This document shows, piece after piece, positions 25,295 through 34,090 of a DNA stretch of 64,000 bases (position 1 is its first letter; every line of letters begins with the position of its first letter). The notes under the pieces are model-generated. The model did no database searches. It had not been told where the DNA came from and saw only the letters and a list, made by a program, of their open reading frames with translations. Both the position numbers and the translations under genes were made by a program. The DNA comes from Paraburkholderia phenazinium. Its GTDB lineage: Bacteria; Pseudomonadota; Gammaproteobacteria; Burkholderiales; Burkholderiaceae. The stretch covers positions 3,658,001 to 3,722,000 of the forward strand of contig NZ_FSRM01000002.1 of NCBI RefSeq assembly GCF_900141745.1. Direction: 5' to 3'.

Positions 25295-25999
25295 TCAGCA
25301 AATGCCAGCCTCTGCCAGACGGCGGGCTGCGTTGTACATATGCGTGCGGGCAGCGTTGCGCGCTTCCATCGGATCGCCTGCGCGAATCGCGGCGACAATC
25401 GCCGCGTGTTCATCGCGCACCTGGCGCGAAAAGTCTTCGCGCAACGACTCGTTGCGGCGCGTGACGACGGTCCCAGCTTCCAGGTATTGATTCAGAAACG
25501 CGAGCGTCTTGAGGAAATAGGGATTTCCGGTGGCCACGGCGATTGCGCGATGAAAGGCCACGTCCTCGGCAACGCCGTCCTGGCCCTCGGCCGCCGCCTC
25601 ATCGATCTTCGCCAGCGCGGCGTCAATCGACATCATGTCGGCGTCGCTGCGTCGCATCGCGGCTTCGGAGGCGACCTCGGCTTCGATCGCCCGGCGCAAC
25701 GCGAGAATCTGCAACACCGAGCCGGTCTCGACCGCTTCTGCGTAGTCAATGCGCAACGGCCGGATCGCGCCGTGTGCCGCGATGAAGACCCCGCTGCCCT
25801 GACGCGGCTCGACCACACCTTCGTTCTTCAGGCGCGAGATCGCTTCGCGAATCACCGTGCGGCTCACACCGAACTGCCCGGCCAGAACGGCTTCCGTTGG
25901 AAGCTTGCCGCCGCGCGCGAAGGTGCCTTTATCGATCTGCTTGAGCAGTTGCTGCGCGACCGTGTCGCTGAGGGCACGGGCGGGAATCTTCTCGAACAT
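25295..25999 (-). CDS. GntR-family (FadR/FCD) transcriptional regulator of the tetronate operon
   Basis: A 234-aa regulator with a winged helix (LPTEAVLAGQFGVSRTVIREAISRLK) and an FCD ligand-binding domain from ~90 (RRAIEAEVASEAAMRR, later a His in DVAFHRAI that usually binds metal). It is the first gene of the unit gntR-ltnD-otnK-otnC-otnI-denD, with 94 nt before ltnD. A local repressor relieved by a tetronate intermediate is the expected role. A possible site is TTGTATGATGACC on the minus strand near 26026-26040. Confidence 0.87.
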   Translation of the reverse strand: MFEKIPARALSDTVAQQLLKQIDKGTFARGGKLPTEAVLAGQFGVSRTVIREAISRLKNEGVVEPRQGSGVFIAAHGAIRPLRIDYAEAVETGSVLQILALRRAIEAEVASEAAMRRSDADMMSIDAALAKIDEAAAEGQDGVAEDVAFHRAIAVATGNPYFLKTLAFLNQYLEAGTVVTRRNESLREDFSRQVRDEHAAIVAAIRAGDPMEARNAARTHMYNAARRLAEAGIC

Positions 26000-26308
26000 G
26001 CGAGTCCCGATTGATCATGTTATCGGGTCATCATACAAATTTATGCCATCGGCTGCATCCGCGAAAACCCTGGGCGGATCACCAGCCCCGCCCGATAATC
26101 CGCCTTGTGCAAATCGCCCGTCGATACGCCGCATTCGGCTCAGCTCCGCCAGGAAACAAAATCGGCGAGGTTGGCGAAACGCAGGGCATAAGCTATCTTC
26201 ACGGCTTTCTGCTCCTGCGCGCGGCCGGGCAACGCACCGTTGGCCCAACTTCGCTGCGCAGGCCAGCGGCGTGCCCATCCGTTACCCCATGCATTCCTGA
26301 AGAGGCCC
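26000..26308. other. Divergent intergenic region between the tetronate-operon gntR and pcaR
   Basis: About 309 bp with promoters for both directions. Near 26015-26045 the sequence is A+T-rich and contains GATCATGTTATC and GGTCATCATACAA, possible half-sites for the GntR protein. No clear GTTCGATA-type PcaR site was found here. Nothing else stands out. Confidence 0.4.
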
Positions 26309-27142
26309 ATGAGCAAAGCCCCCCAAGCGTCTCCTGCCGATCCGTCCAGCGCCCCCGACGCGGCGGACGCTCCGGACAGACCGGGCGATTCCTACGTGCA
26401 GTCGTTCGCACGCGGTCTCGCAGTGATTCGCGCGTTCAACGCGGAACGGCCGGAGCAGACGCTGACCGACGTTGCTGCCGCTGCCGGTCTCACCCGAGCC
26501 GGGGCACGACGCATTCTGCTGACACTGCAGACGCTCGGCTATGTCGAAACCGAGGGGCGCCTGTTCCGCCTGACGCCGAAGATTCTCGATCTCGGCTTCG
26601 CCTATCTGACGTCGATGCCGTTCTGGAATCTGGCCGAGCCGGTGATGGAAGAGCTTTCGGCGCAGGTCCACGAAAGCTGTTCGGCGGCGGTGCTCGATCG
26701 CACCGAGATCGTCTATGTGCTGCGCGTGCCCACCCATAAGATCATGACGATCAACCTGTCGATCGGCAGCCGCCTGCCGGCGTATTGCACGTCCATGGGC
26801 CGCGTGCTGCTGGCTGCGCTCGACGACCAAGCGCTCGACGCCACGCTCGGCTCCACGCCTTTGTACGCTCACACGGCGCGCACGGTCACCGACAAGGAAG
26901 AGTTGAAAAAGATCATCGCCCAGGTGCGCCGTCAGGGGTGGGCGATCGTCGATCAGGAACTGGAAGGCGGCTTGATTTCGTTGTCCGCACCGATCCGCAA
27001 CCGGCAAGGGCGCGTGATCGCGGCGATGAACATCAGCGGCAATGCACAGCGTAATTCCGCCAAGCAGATGGTGAAGGCTTTTCTGGAGCCGCTGCAGCAG
27101 GCGGCGCAAAACGTGTCGGACCTAGTGGCGCGGCGCGGGTAG
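26309..27142 (+). CDS. pcaR: IclR-family regulator, PcaR/PobR type
   Basis: A 277-aa IclR-type regulator. After a Pro/Ala-rich tail of ~35 residues comes YVQSFARGLAVIRAF, then a helix-turn-helix (TLTDVAAAAGLTRAGARRILLTLQ) and an effector domain. The pattern DLGFAYLTSMPFWNLA and YCTSMGRVLLA are those of PcaR/PcaU/PobR, which respond to beta-ketoadipate or hydroxybenzoate. ATG 26309 has only weak GAGG spacing but starts just before the disordered tail. The operator-like repeat ahead of pcaF, 6 kb away, is its best target here. The symbol is by family resemblance. Confidence 0.82.
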   Translation: MSKAPQASPADPSSAPDAADAPDRPGDSYVQSFARGLAVIRAFNAERPEQTLTDVAAAAGLTRAGARRILLTLQTLGYVETEGRLFRLTPKILDLGFAYLTSMPFWNLAEPVMEELSAQVHESCSAAVLDRTEIVYVLRVPTHKIMTINLSIGSRLPAYCTSMGRVLLAALDDQALDATLGSTPLYAHTARTVTDKEELKKIIAQVRRQGWAIVDQELEGGLISLSAPIRNRQGRVIAAMNISGNAQRNSAKQMVKAFLEPLQQAAQNVSDLVARRG

Positions 27143-27252
27143 GTGGTCGCACCCGCTGTGTTCTCACCCGCGCTCGCCTCAGTCCACTACCCTATCCACC
27201 GCTCTATCTGCCGCGTCCCGCAGCGTTAAAGTCAGGGTATCCAACGACTCGC

Positions 27253-28455
27253 TCACTGGCCCAGATAGCGCTCGACGAGCCGCGTCCAGTACGCCGCACC
27301 CACTGTCAGGTTGCGGTCGTTGAAATCGTAGTGCGGGTTGTGCACCATACAGCCGTCCTCGCCCACGCCGTTGCCAATGCGCAGAAACGTGCCCGGCCGC
27401 TTTTGCAGCATGAACGCAAAGTCTTCGCTGCCCATCAGCATGTCCGTCTGTGCGACCACCTTGTCGTCGCCCACCAGTTCGCGCGCCACTTCAATGGCGA
27501 AATCCGTTTCGGTATCCGAATTTACTACCACCGGATAGCCTTCGATGTACTCCACCACCGCCTTCGCGCCATAACTTTCCGCCTGGCTCTCGGCCAGCTC
27601 AGTGATGCGCTTTTTCAACAGCGCGCGCACTTCCGGATTAAACGAACGCACGCTCAATTCCAGCCTGGCTGTACTTGAGATCACGTTGTTTGCGGTGCCC
27701 GCATGCATCGAGCCAACCGTTACAACGGCGGCCTGTGACGGGTCGACGTTGCGCGCCACGATGGTCTGCAAGGCCATCACGATGCTGGCCGCTACGACCA
27801 CTGGATCCACCGTCATGTGTGGACGCGCGGCATGCCCGCCAACGCCTTCAATGGTGATGATGGGCTTGTCGCCCGCCGACATGAACGGCCCCTTGCGAAA
27901 CAGCAATACACCCGGTTCCGCGCCCGGATGGTTGTGCATGCCAAACACCGCATCGCAGGGAAAGCGTTCGAACAGACCGGCTTCGATCATCTTCTTCGCA
28001 CCGCTGTCGATCCCGCTTTCTTCAGCCGGCTGGAAATATACGTGTACCGTGCCCGAGAACCGCCGCGTCTTCGCGAGATGTTCCGCGGCGCCGAGCAGCA
28101 TGGTGGTGTGACCGTCATGGCCGCACGCATGCATCTTGCCGTGGTTACCGCTCGCGTACGGCAGGCCGGTCTCTTCGACGATCGGCAGCGCGTCCATATC
28201 AGCGCGAATGCCGATGCTGCGCTTGCCGTCGCCCGCCTTGAGCGTGCCGACCACACCCGTGCGCCCCACCCCACGCGTCACCTGCCAGCCCCATTGTTCG
28301 AGCTTGCCGGCCACCAGCTCAGCCGTCGCGACCTCTTCGTAGGCCAGCTCCGGATGATGATGAATGTGGTGGCGGATTTCCCGCAGGCTCTCGGCAACAG
28401 GCGCGAGATGTTCGACTTCAGTGAACTGGCCGGCGGGATGGGATGCTTCGCTCAT
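27253..28455 (-). CDS. M20-family amidohydrolase (hippurate hydrolase/amino-acyl deacetylase-like)
   Basis: A 400-aa M20D metallopeptidase-like amidohydrolase. Metal ligands and catalytic residues are visible in MHACGHDGH, FQPAEESG (catalytic Glu pair), MHNHPG and MGSEDFAF near the C-terminus; the lid domain begins at GPFMSAGDKP. Members remove acyl groups from amino acids such as hippurate or IAA conjugates. GGAG precedes ATG 28455. It lies 77 nt downstream of phnN on the same strand but has no known role in phosphonate use. Confidence 0.87.
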   Translation of the reverse strand: MSEASHPAGQFTEVEHLAPVAESLREIRHHIHHHPELAYEEVATAELVAGKLEQWGWQVTRGVGRTGVVGTLKAGDGKRSIGIRADMDALPIVEETGLPYASGNHGKMHACGHDGHTTMLLGAAEHLAKTRRFSGTVHVYFQPAEESGIDSGAKKMIEAGLFERFPCDAVFGMHNHPGAEPGVLLFRKGPFMSAGDKPIITIEGVGGHAARPHMTVDPVVVAASIVMALQTIVARNVDPSQAAVVTVGSMHAGTANNVISSTARLELSVRSFNPEVRALLKKRITELAESQAESYGAKAVVEYIEGYPVVVNSDTETDFAIEVARELVGDDKVVAQTDMLMGSEDFAFMLQKRPGTFLRIGNGVGEDGCMVHNPHYDFNDRNLTVGAAYWTRLVERYLGQ

Positions 28456-28532
28456 CGTGGACTCCAAATGGTTTTAGCGCCGCAATCAATACGGCGAACT
28501 GACGACGACGATAGTATGCCCTTGCTGGGAAA

Positions 28533-29090
28533 TCAAAGTCCGAAGGCGACAGCGCCGCGTACTACTTCGACAAAGGCGTGGCCGGCGTCTTCGAGCGCGC
28601 CGGAGTTGTCGATCGTGGTCATGTGCACACCATCCGGCAAGGAAAACGGCGCCCGCCGCGCGAGACGTGCCGCGACCTGTTGCGCGCTTTCGCGTGCCCG
28701 TGCGCCGAGACGTGCTTCAAGCACGTGAGGCGCAGCGTCGATATGAACCACGTAGACCGATGGATAACGCTCGAGCGTTTGCTGCAGATGCTGGCGCGAG
28801 CCGTTGATGACCACGGTGCAACCCTGCTCGAGCCACGCGTCGAGCTCGATGCCGATGCCGTAACGCAGCCCATGGCTCGACCATTCGAGCGCAAAAAGGC
28901 CAAGGGCGGAGCGTACTTCGAACTCCTCCAGGGTCAGCTCGACGTGATCCTCGCCATTGCCGCTGGCCCGCGTAATGTATCGATGCGCAAACAGGATGGG
29001 CTCCCCTACGACACGCTTACGGGCGAAGCCCAGCAGCGAATCCTTGCCCGCGCCGGACGGGCCCATCACATAGATCAGACGGCCATTCAC
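28533..29090 (-). CDS. phnN: Ribose 1,5-bisphosphate phosphokinase
   Basis: A 185-aa guanylate-kinase-like enzyme with a P-loop (VMGPSGAGKDSLL). PhnN phosphorylates ribose 1,5-bisphosphate to PRPP, the salvage step after C-P lyase action. FAHRYITRAS and the VINGSRQHLQQ segment are PhnN-like. It overlaps the upstream 2H phosphoesterase gene by 4 nt, and both lie on the strand opposite to phnG-M with phnF. Confidence 0.9.
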   Translation of the reverse strand: MNGRLIYVMGPSGAGKDSLLGFARKRVVGEPILFAHRYITRASGNGEDHVELTLEEFEVRSALGLFALEWSSHGLRYGIGIELDAWLEQGCTVVINGSRQHLQQTLERYPSVYVVHIDAAPHVLEARLGARARESAQQVAARLARRAPFSLPDGVHMTTIDNSGALEDAGHAFVEVVRGAVAFGL

Positions 29091-29839
29091 TGTTGCTCCA
29101 CTCCCTCAGTCTGAAACGGCAGACGCTGCCATAGCACGAAGGGTTCGCCCGGCGCCGGTTCGACGAACAGCGCCGCACTGTCGACCATCAGCGGACCTAG
29201 CGCAGCAATCCTGTCATGCCACCACGCGACGAGCGCCGCGCGTTCGTGCGCGGCTTCGAGCGAACTGGACAACGTCATGTGAAAACGGAACTCGTCGAAC
29301 ACGTATGGATAGCCCCATTCGACGAGCAGATCGCGCTGGCGACCGGTCAGCGGCGTAGCGAGACGGCGCGCCAGATCCGCAGCGGAAGGCTTGGCGCGCA
29401 AACCGTCGAGCGTACGCAGAGCGCTCGAGGCCAACTCGCGCATGCTGGCTTCGCCGATGGGCTCAGCCGGCCGCAGCGCGACAAAATCGCCAAGCGTGGC
29501 GGCTTCCGCCGGCAAGACAAAGCGCTTTTGCTGTTGCGCCCAGCGACGCGCATCGTCGAGTACCCCACGCGGCGTGACACCGTCAGCAAGCCGAAAGGGA
29601 GCGACCAGCGTGCCGTGCCAGCCGTAGCGGCGCGGTGCTTTCGTCAGCTCGCTGACGCTGCGCGTGAGCGCCGCCGGTTGCGGCGGCGTATAAGAAACAC
29701 CGCTCTCCACATCGCCGCCGAGCCATTCGGAACCAGCCAACCACCACGCGGAATCGCGCGACGGCGCGTAATACACCGCAAAACGCGCCTGCCCAGACCA
29801 TTCGAACGCTTCGTTCGCCTTCCACGCCGCGTCGCTCAT
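29087..29839 (-). CDS. DUF1045/TIGR03223-type phosphonate metabolism protein, 2H phosphoesterase
   Basis: A 250-aa protein found in many proteobacterial phn loci. Two His-x-Thr motifs (YGWHGTLVAPF ~75 and FRFHMTLSS ~190) mark the 2H phosphoesterase fold, which handles cyclic phosphodiesters. No phnP is visible in the window, so it may open the 5-phospho-ribosyl-1,2-cyclic phosphate made by PhnJ; that is an inference. The ATG at 29839 overlaps the phnF stop by 4 nt; the longer frame lies within phnF in another register and is discarded. Confidence 0.85.
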   Translation of the reverse strand: MSDAAWKANEAFEWSGQARFAVYYAPSRDSAWWLAGSEWLGGDVESGVSYTPPQPAALTRSVSELTKAPRRYGWHGTLVAPFRLADGVTPRGVLDDARRWAQQQKRFVLPAEAATLGDFVALRPAEPIGEASMRELASSALRTLDGLRAKPSAADLARRLATPLTGRQRDLLVEWGYPYVFDEFRFHMTLSSSLEAAHERAALVAWWHDRIAALGPLMVDSAALFVEPAPGEPFVLWQRLPFQTEGVEQQ

Positions 29840-30594
29840 ACGTCGTTTTCCACCAGCAGTTGCACGCGGTCCGCCGCGAAATGCGTCACGCCATATTTGA
29901 TCGGCGTACCTTCCACGTCGACGTCGACGTTCTCGACCCACAACACCGGCTGCTGCCGGTTGATATTCAGCCGCCGCGCGACTTCCGGCTCGGGCAGCAC
30001 GCTGCCGATGCGGCTCCACTTACGCAAATAGTCGGTTACGCCGAACTCGGCCAGCGCCTTCGTGATACCTCCGGTGCGTTCAAGCACGTCGGGCAGATCC
30101 GCGAAACGCGCAGCCGGATACCAGCTGCGCGCGAAGGTCAGCGGCACGCCGTCCGACTCGTGCATCGACTCGATCCGGTAGACCGCCGCGCCGGCGCGCA
30201 AGCCGAGCGCCTTGGCGACGTTCGGTTCGGCCTTCGCCCGGGCCGCCGACAACATGGCGCCGGCCGCCGCGTGATGTTGCTGGCGCAGGTTCTCGGTGAA
30301 GCGTGTACGGCGGCCGATCGTATAGTCGATCGCGCCGGGCTGCACAAAGGTGCCGCGCCCCTGCTCCACGCTCACGAGGCCGAGCGCCGCCAGCCCAAGC
30401 ATGGCGCGGCGCACCGTGTGACGGTTGACGTCAAAGCGTTTGGCAAGCTCGCCTTCGCTCGGCAGGCGCCCTTCCGCGCCGAAACCACTGGCCGCGATCT
30501 CGGCCGCGAGGATCTGCTCGATCTGCCGCCACACGGCAACGCCCGCGCCCCGTTCGAGCTGTTTGCCCGGCGTAGCGGTGTCGTTCGATGTCAT
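29836..30594 (-). CDS. phnF: GntR-family (HutC type) regulator of phosphonate genes
   Basis: A 252-aa repressor-type regulator. The winged helix is at ~20-90 (LPSEGELAKRFDVNRHTVRRAMLGL) and a UTRA ligand domain at ~105-245 (RTRFTENLRQQHHAAAG, then PVLWVENVDVDVEGTPIKYG). PhnF family members repress C-P lyase operons under phosphate sufficiency or without ligand. It is divergent from phnG, with a 22-bp palindrome in the 178-bp gap, and overlaps the next gene by 4 nt. Confidence 0.9.
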   Translation of the reverse strand: MTSNDTATPGKQLERGAGVAVWRQIEQILAAEIAASGFGAEGRLPSEGELAKRFDVNRHTVRRAMLGLAALGLVSVEQGRGTFVQPGAIDYTIGRRTRFTENLRQQHHAAAGAMLSAARAKAEPNVAKALGLRAGAAVYRIESMHESDGVPLTFARSWYPAARFADLPDVLERTGGITKALAEFGVTDYLRKWSRIGSVLPEPEVARRLNINRQQPVLWVENVDVDVEGTPIKYGVTHFAADRVQLLVENDV

Positions 30595-30704
30595 GGTGCT
30601 GTCATTCCCTTCAGTTCAAATATTCATTGTGACGTGCATTGTAGTGCGCAAGCCGTGATGGAAATATGAAAACACGAGCGTCCTGCAAGCACAACTATCT
30701 TACC

Positions 30705-30726
30705 TCTAAACGTCTAGACGTTTAGA
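30705..30726. promoter_or_regulatory. 22-bp perfect palindrome, probable PhnF operator
   Basis: TCTAAACGTCTAGACGTTTAGA is fully self-complementary and lies between phnF and phnG, 47 bp before phnG. A further partial copy, TTTAGACGAATAGA, follows directly. Position and symmetry fit a GntR dimer site controlling both directions. Confidence 0.65.
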
Positions 30727-30772
30727 CGAATAGATGGTCAAATGTCTACTCGCCGGACCAACAGGAACCTCG

Positions 30773-31255
30773 ATGAGCGCCTCTTCCGCCACGCCCTCCT
30801 CCGCCATGCGGCGCGCATGGATGGCCGTGCTTGCCCATACGCCGCGCGCCGAACTTGAAGCCGCACTGAGCCACGCGCTGGACGGCGCGAGTCCGCCGGA
30901 ATTCGACTGGCTACGGCCGCCCGAAACCGGTCTCGCCATGGTGCGCGGCCGCGTCGGCGGCAGCGGCAACGCCTTCAATCTCGGCGAAGCCACCGTCACC
31001 CGCGCCACGCTGCGCTTGCGCAGCCCGGCCGAGCAGGCGCCGGTGGGCGTAGCCTGTCATCTGGGCCGCGACCGGCGTCGCGCCGAACTCGCTGCGCTGG
31101 CCGATGCGCTACTGCAATTGCCTGAGCAGCACGCGCGGCTGCATGGCCAACTGATCGAACCGCTCGCCGCGCAACTCGCCGAAAAGCGCGCGGCACGGCG
31201 AGACGAAGCCGCGTCGACACGCGTCGAATTCTTCACCATGGTGCGGGGCGACTGA
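30773..31255 (+). CDS. phnG: C-P lyase subunit PhnG
   Basis: A 160-aa component of the PhnGHIJ core complex, which with PhnI transfers the ribose triphosphate group to the phosphonate. Family marks are RRAWMAVLAHTPRAELEAAL, RPPETGLAMVRGRVGGSG and FNLGEATVTRA. AGGA lies 6 nt before ATG 30773; the earlier in-frame start in the spacer lacks a ribosome-binding site. It is the first gene of the plus-strand phnGHIJKLM unit and its stop overlaps phnH (TGATG). Confidence 0.9.
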   Translation: MSASSATPSSAMRRAWMAVLAHTPRAELEAALSHALDGASPPEFDWLRPPETGLAMVRGRVGGSGNAFNLGEATVTRATLRLRSPAEQAPVGVACHLGRDRRRAELAALADALLQLPEQHARLHGQLIEPLAAQLAEKRAARRDEAASTRVEFFTMVRGD

Positions 31256-31905
31256 TGGACAACCTGACAAAAAACGCGATGAACTCCTCACAGATTGCCC
31301 TCTCCACGCTTGCCCCTGGTTTTGTGGATCCGGTGCACGACACCCAGGCGGTGTTCCGCACGCTGCTCGATGCGCTATCGCGGCCGGGCACGGTGGGTGT
31401 CGTAGAGAACGTGCTGCCCGCATCGCAGGCATCCGGCACACACCGCTCGCGCGCCGAACTGGCTGCTTTAGCGGCGCTTCTGACACTGTGCGATTACTCG
31501 ACACCCGTATGGCTCGCGCAACCGGACGCCGCGCTGGCCTCGGCATTGCGCTTTCATACTGGCGCACCGCTCGTCGACGATGTGCACGACGCCGCGTTTG
31601 CGTATATCCATGACGCCGCGCTGTTGCCGGAACTCGAACACTTCTCGCTCGGTGCGGCGGAAACGCCAGAGCAATCGGTGACCTTGCTGATCCGCGTCGA
31701 TGCGCTGACCGGTGGACCCAGCGTCGTGCTGAGCGGCCCTGGCATCGAACGCACGGCCACCATCGCGCCGCTCGGGCTGCCCGAACATTTCTGGCGCGAG
31801 CGCGCCAGCCTCGCGCCGCTGTTTCCGTGCGGCATCGATTGCTACCTCGTCTGCGGCAACACGCTGATCGGTCTGCCGCGCACAACTCATGCAAAGGTGA
31901 ACTGA
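31255..31905 (+). CDS. phnH: C-P lyase subunit PhnH
   Basis: A 216-aa subunit of the C-P lyase core, with the family features PGFVDPVHDTQAVFRTLLDA near the N-terminus and GPGIERTATIAPLGLP later. PhnH contacts PhnJ in the complex. ATG 31255 overlaps the phnG stop, and its own stop overlaps phnI by one base, so the whole operon is translationally coupled. Confidence 0.9.
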   Translation: MDNLTKNAMNSSQIALSTLAPGFVDPVHDTQAVFRTLLDALSRPGTVGVVENVLPASQASGTHRSRAELAALAALLTLCDYSTPVWLAQPDAALASALRFHTGAPLVDDVHDAAFAYIHDAALLPELEHFSLGAAETPEQSVTLLIRVDALTGGPSVVLSGPGIERTATIAPLGLPEHFWRERASLAPLFPCGIDCYLVCGNTLIGLPRTTHAKVN

Positions 31906-33146
31906 TGTACGTTGCCGTCAAAGGTGGAGAACGCGCGATCGAAGCATCGTGGCGTCTGCTCGACAAGTCGCGCCGCGGCGATACGCGGCTCGCCGAATTG
32001 GGCGTCGGGCAGATCCGCGAACAGTTGCGGCTCTCGGTGGCCCGTGTGATGACCGAAGGTTCGGTGTACGACGAAGATCTCGCGGCACTCGCCATCAAGC
32101 AGGCCGCCGGCGATCTCGTGGAAGCGATCTTTCTGCTGCGAGCGTATCGCACGACGTTGCCGCGCTTCGGATATACGCAGCCGCTCGACAGCGAAGCGAT
32201 GGTGGTCGAGCGTCGCATTTCGGCGACCTTCAAGGATCTGCCGGGTGGGCAGTTGCTCGGCGCTACTTACGATTACACGCAGCGTCTGCTCGATTTCTCG
32301 TTGATGGCTGACGAACAGGCAAACGGTGGGAGTACTGATGACGCTTTACACAGCGCTGCTGCCACGGCCGCCGCTCAGCGTGCAGCGCTCGGCGACACCA
32401 GGCCCGAATCGATGCCCCGGGTCGTCTCCCTGCTCAACAAGGAAGGCCTGATCGAACAGGAAAAACCCGCGCCCGGCTCAGCGGAGCCCGGCGATCTGAC
32501 ACGTGAGCCGCTCTCGTTTCCGGCAGACCGTGCAACACGTTTGCAGAATCTCGCGCGCGGCGACGAAGGCTTCCTGCTGGCTATGGGTTATGCGACGCAG
32601 CGCGGCTACGCAAACTCGCATCCTTTCGCGGGCGAAATCCGTTTCGGCTCGGTCAGCGTCGAGATGGAACTCGATGAACTGGGCGAAGCCGTCGAGATTG
32701 GCGAGATCGACATTACCGAATGTCAGATGATCAACCAGTTCGCCGGCAGCCGCGAGGTTCCGCCCACCTTCACGCAAGGCTACGGTCTCGCCTTCGGTCA
32801 CTCGGAGCGCAAGGCGATGGCCATGGCGTTAGTGGACCGCGCGCTGCGTGCTGAAGAGCTGGGCGAAACGCTCGCATCGCCGACCCAGGATATCGAATTC
32901 ATGCTGTCGCATAGCGATAACGTCGAAGCCTCCGGCTTCGTCCAGCATCTGAAGCTGCCTCACTACGTCGACTTCCAGGCCGAACTCGAACTCGTGCGCC
33001 GTTTGCGTGCGCAACATGCGGCACAAGTTGCGGAAGCGGAACCGGCTACAGAAGCGACGCAGGCGAAATCGGCAGCAGAACCTGCAGAAACGCCGCAGAC
33101 GCTGCAACCCGCCAACGGCCACGATCATCAGGAGCAAGCCGCATGA
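31905..33146 (+). CDS. phnI: C-P lyase subunit PhnI
   Basis: A 413-aa nucleosidase subunit that, with PhnGHL, displaces adenine from ATP to form the ribosyl triphosphonate. It begins MYVAVKGGERAIEASWRLLD and keeps the family core FGYTQPLDSEAMVVERRISATF and YGLAFGHSERKAMAMALVDRA. The core ends near residue 372; a ~40-residue tail rich in Ala, Glu, Gln and Thr follows, making it longer than the ~355 aa usual in enterobacteria. The stop overlaps phnJ by 4 nt. Confidence 0.92.
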   Translation: MYVAVKGGERAIEASWRLLDKSRRGDTRLAELGVGQIREQLRLSVARVMTEGSVYDEDLAALAIKQAAGDLVEAIFLLRAYRTTLPRFGYTQPLDSEAMVVERRISATFKDLPGGQLLGATYDYTQRLLDFSLMADEQANGGSTDDALHSAAATAAAQRAALGDTRPESMPRVVSLLNKEGLIEQEKPAPGSAEPGDLTREPLSFPADRATRLQNLARGDEGFLLAMGYATQRGYANSHPFAGEIRFGSVSVEMELDELGEAVEIGEIDITECQMINQFAGSREVPPTFTQGYGLAFGHSERKAMAMALVDRALRAEELGETLASPTQDIEFMLSHSDNVEASGFVQHLKLPHYVDFQAELELVRRLRAQHAAQVAEAEPATEATQAKSAAEPAETPQTLQPANGHDHQEQAA

Positions 33147-34090
33147 ACGCGCCCGATCCACAACTTGCCGGCGGCGCGCCATACGACCGCGCGGCCGAAG
33201 GCTACAACTTCGCCTATCTCGACGAGCAGACCAAGCGGATGATCCGCCGTTCGCTCCTGAAGGCCGTCGCAGTACCTGGCTATCAGGTACCGTTCGCTTC
33301 GCGCGAAATGCCGTTGCCTTTTGGTTGGGGCACGGGCGGGATCCAGGTGACCGCTGCGATCATTGGCCGCGACGACACGCTCAAGGTGATCGATCAAGGT
33401 TCGGACGAGACCACCAACGCGGTCAATATCCGCCGCTTTTTTGCGCGCACTACCGGTGTCAAGACCACGCGCCGCACGTCGGAAGCGACGATTGTGCAGA
33501 CCCGTCACCGCATTCCCGAAACGCCGCTGACCGACAAGCAGATTCTCGTCTATCAGGTGCCGATGCCCGAGCCGTTGTACCGGCTTGAGCCGCGCACCGC
33601 CGAAACCAAGAAGCTGCATGCGCTGGCCGACTACGGTCTGATCAGCGTGAAGCTGTACGAAGACATCGTGCATCACGGTGGAATCGCTACGACCTACGAC
33701 TATCCGGTGATCGTCAACGAGCGCTATCTGACGTCGCCCTCGCCGATCCCGAAGTTCGACAATCCGAAGATGCATATGAACGCCGCGCTGCAACTGTTCG
33801 GCGCGGGCCGCGAGCGGCGCATCCATGCCATTCCGCCGTACACGCGAGTGCGCAGTCTCGACTTCGATGACCATCCGTTCGAAATCCAGCACTGGGAACA
33901 TGCGTGCGCGCTGTGCGGATCGAGAGAAAGCTTTCTCGACGAGATGATCGTGGACGATCAGGGCACCCGCATGTTCGTGTGCTCGGATAGCGACTACTGC
34001 CACGACCGGCGCGAACAGCAGACTGGCGACGCGGGCGAAAGCGACGCGCCAGACGCGCTCGTCAAGCACGCTGAAGGAGAATCCGCATGA
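33143..34090 (+). CDS. phnJ: Alpha-D-ribose 1-methylphosphonate 5-phosphate C-P lyase
   Basis: A 315-aa radical-SAM-like enzyme that cleaves the C-P bond. The N-terminal region has YNFAYLDEQTKRMIRRSLLK and PFGWGTGGIQ; the C-terminal Cys cluster HACALCGSRESF and CSDSDYCHDRR supplies the iron-sulfur and catalytic cysteines. A ~25-residue acidic tail follows the cluster. It overlaps phnI and phnK by 4 nt each, as in the E. coli order. Confidence 0.94.
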   Translation: MNAPDPQLAGGAPYDRAAEGYNFAYLDEQTKRMIRRSLLKAVAVPGYQVPFASREMPLPFGWGTGGIQVTAAIIGRDDTLKVIDQGSDETTNAVNIRRFFARTTGVKTTRRTSEATIVQTRHRIPETPLTDKQILVYQVPMPEPLYRLEPRTAETKKLHALADYGLISVKLYEDIVHHGGIATTYDYPVIVNERYLTSPSPIPKFDNPKMHMNAALQLFGAGRERRIHAIPPYTRVRSLDFDDHPFEIQHWEHACALCGSRESFLDEMIVDDQGTRMFVCSDSDYCHDRREQQTGDAGESDAPDALVKHAEGESA

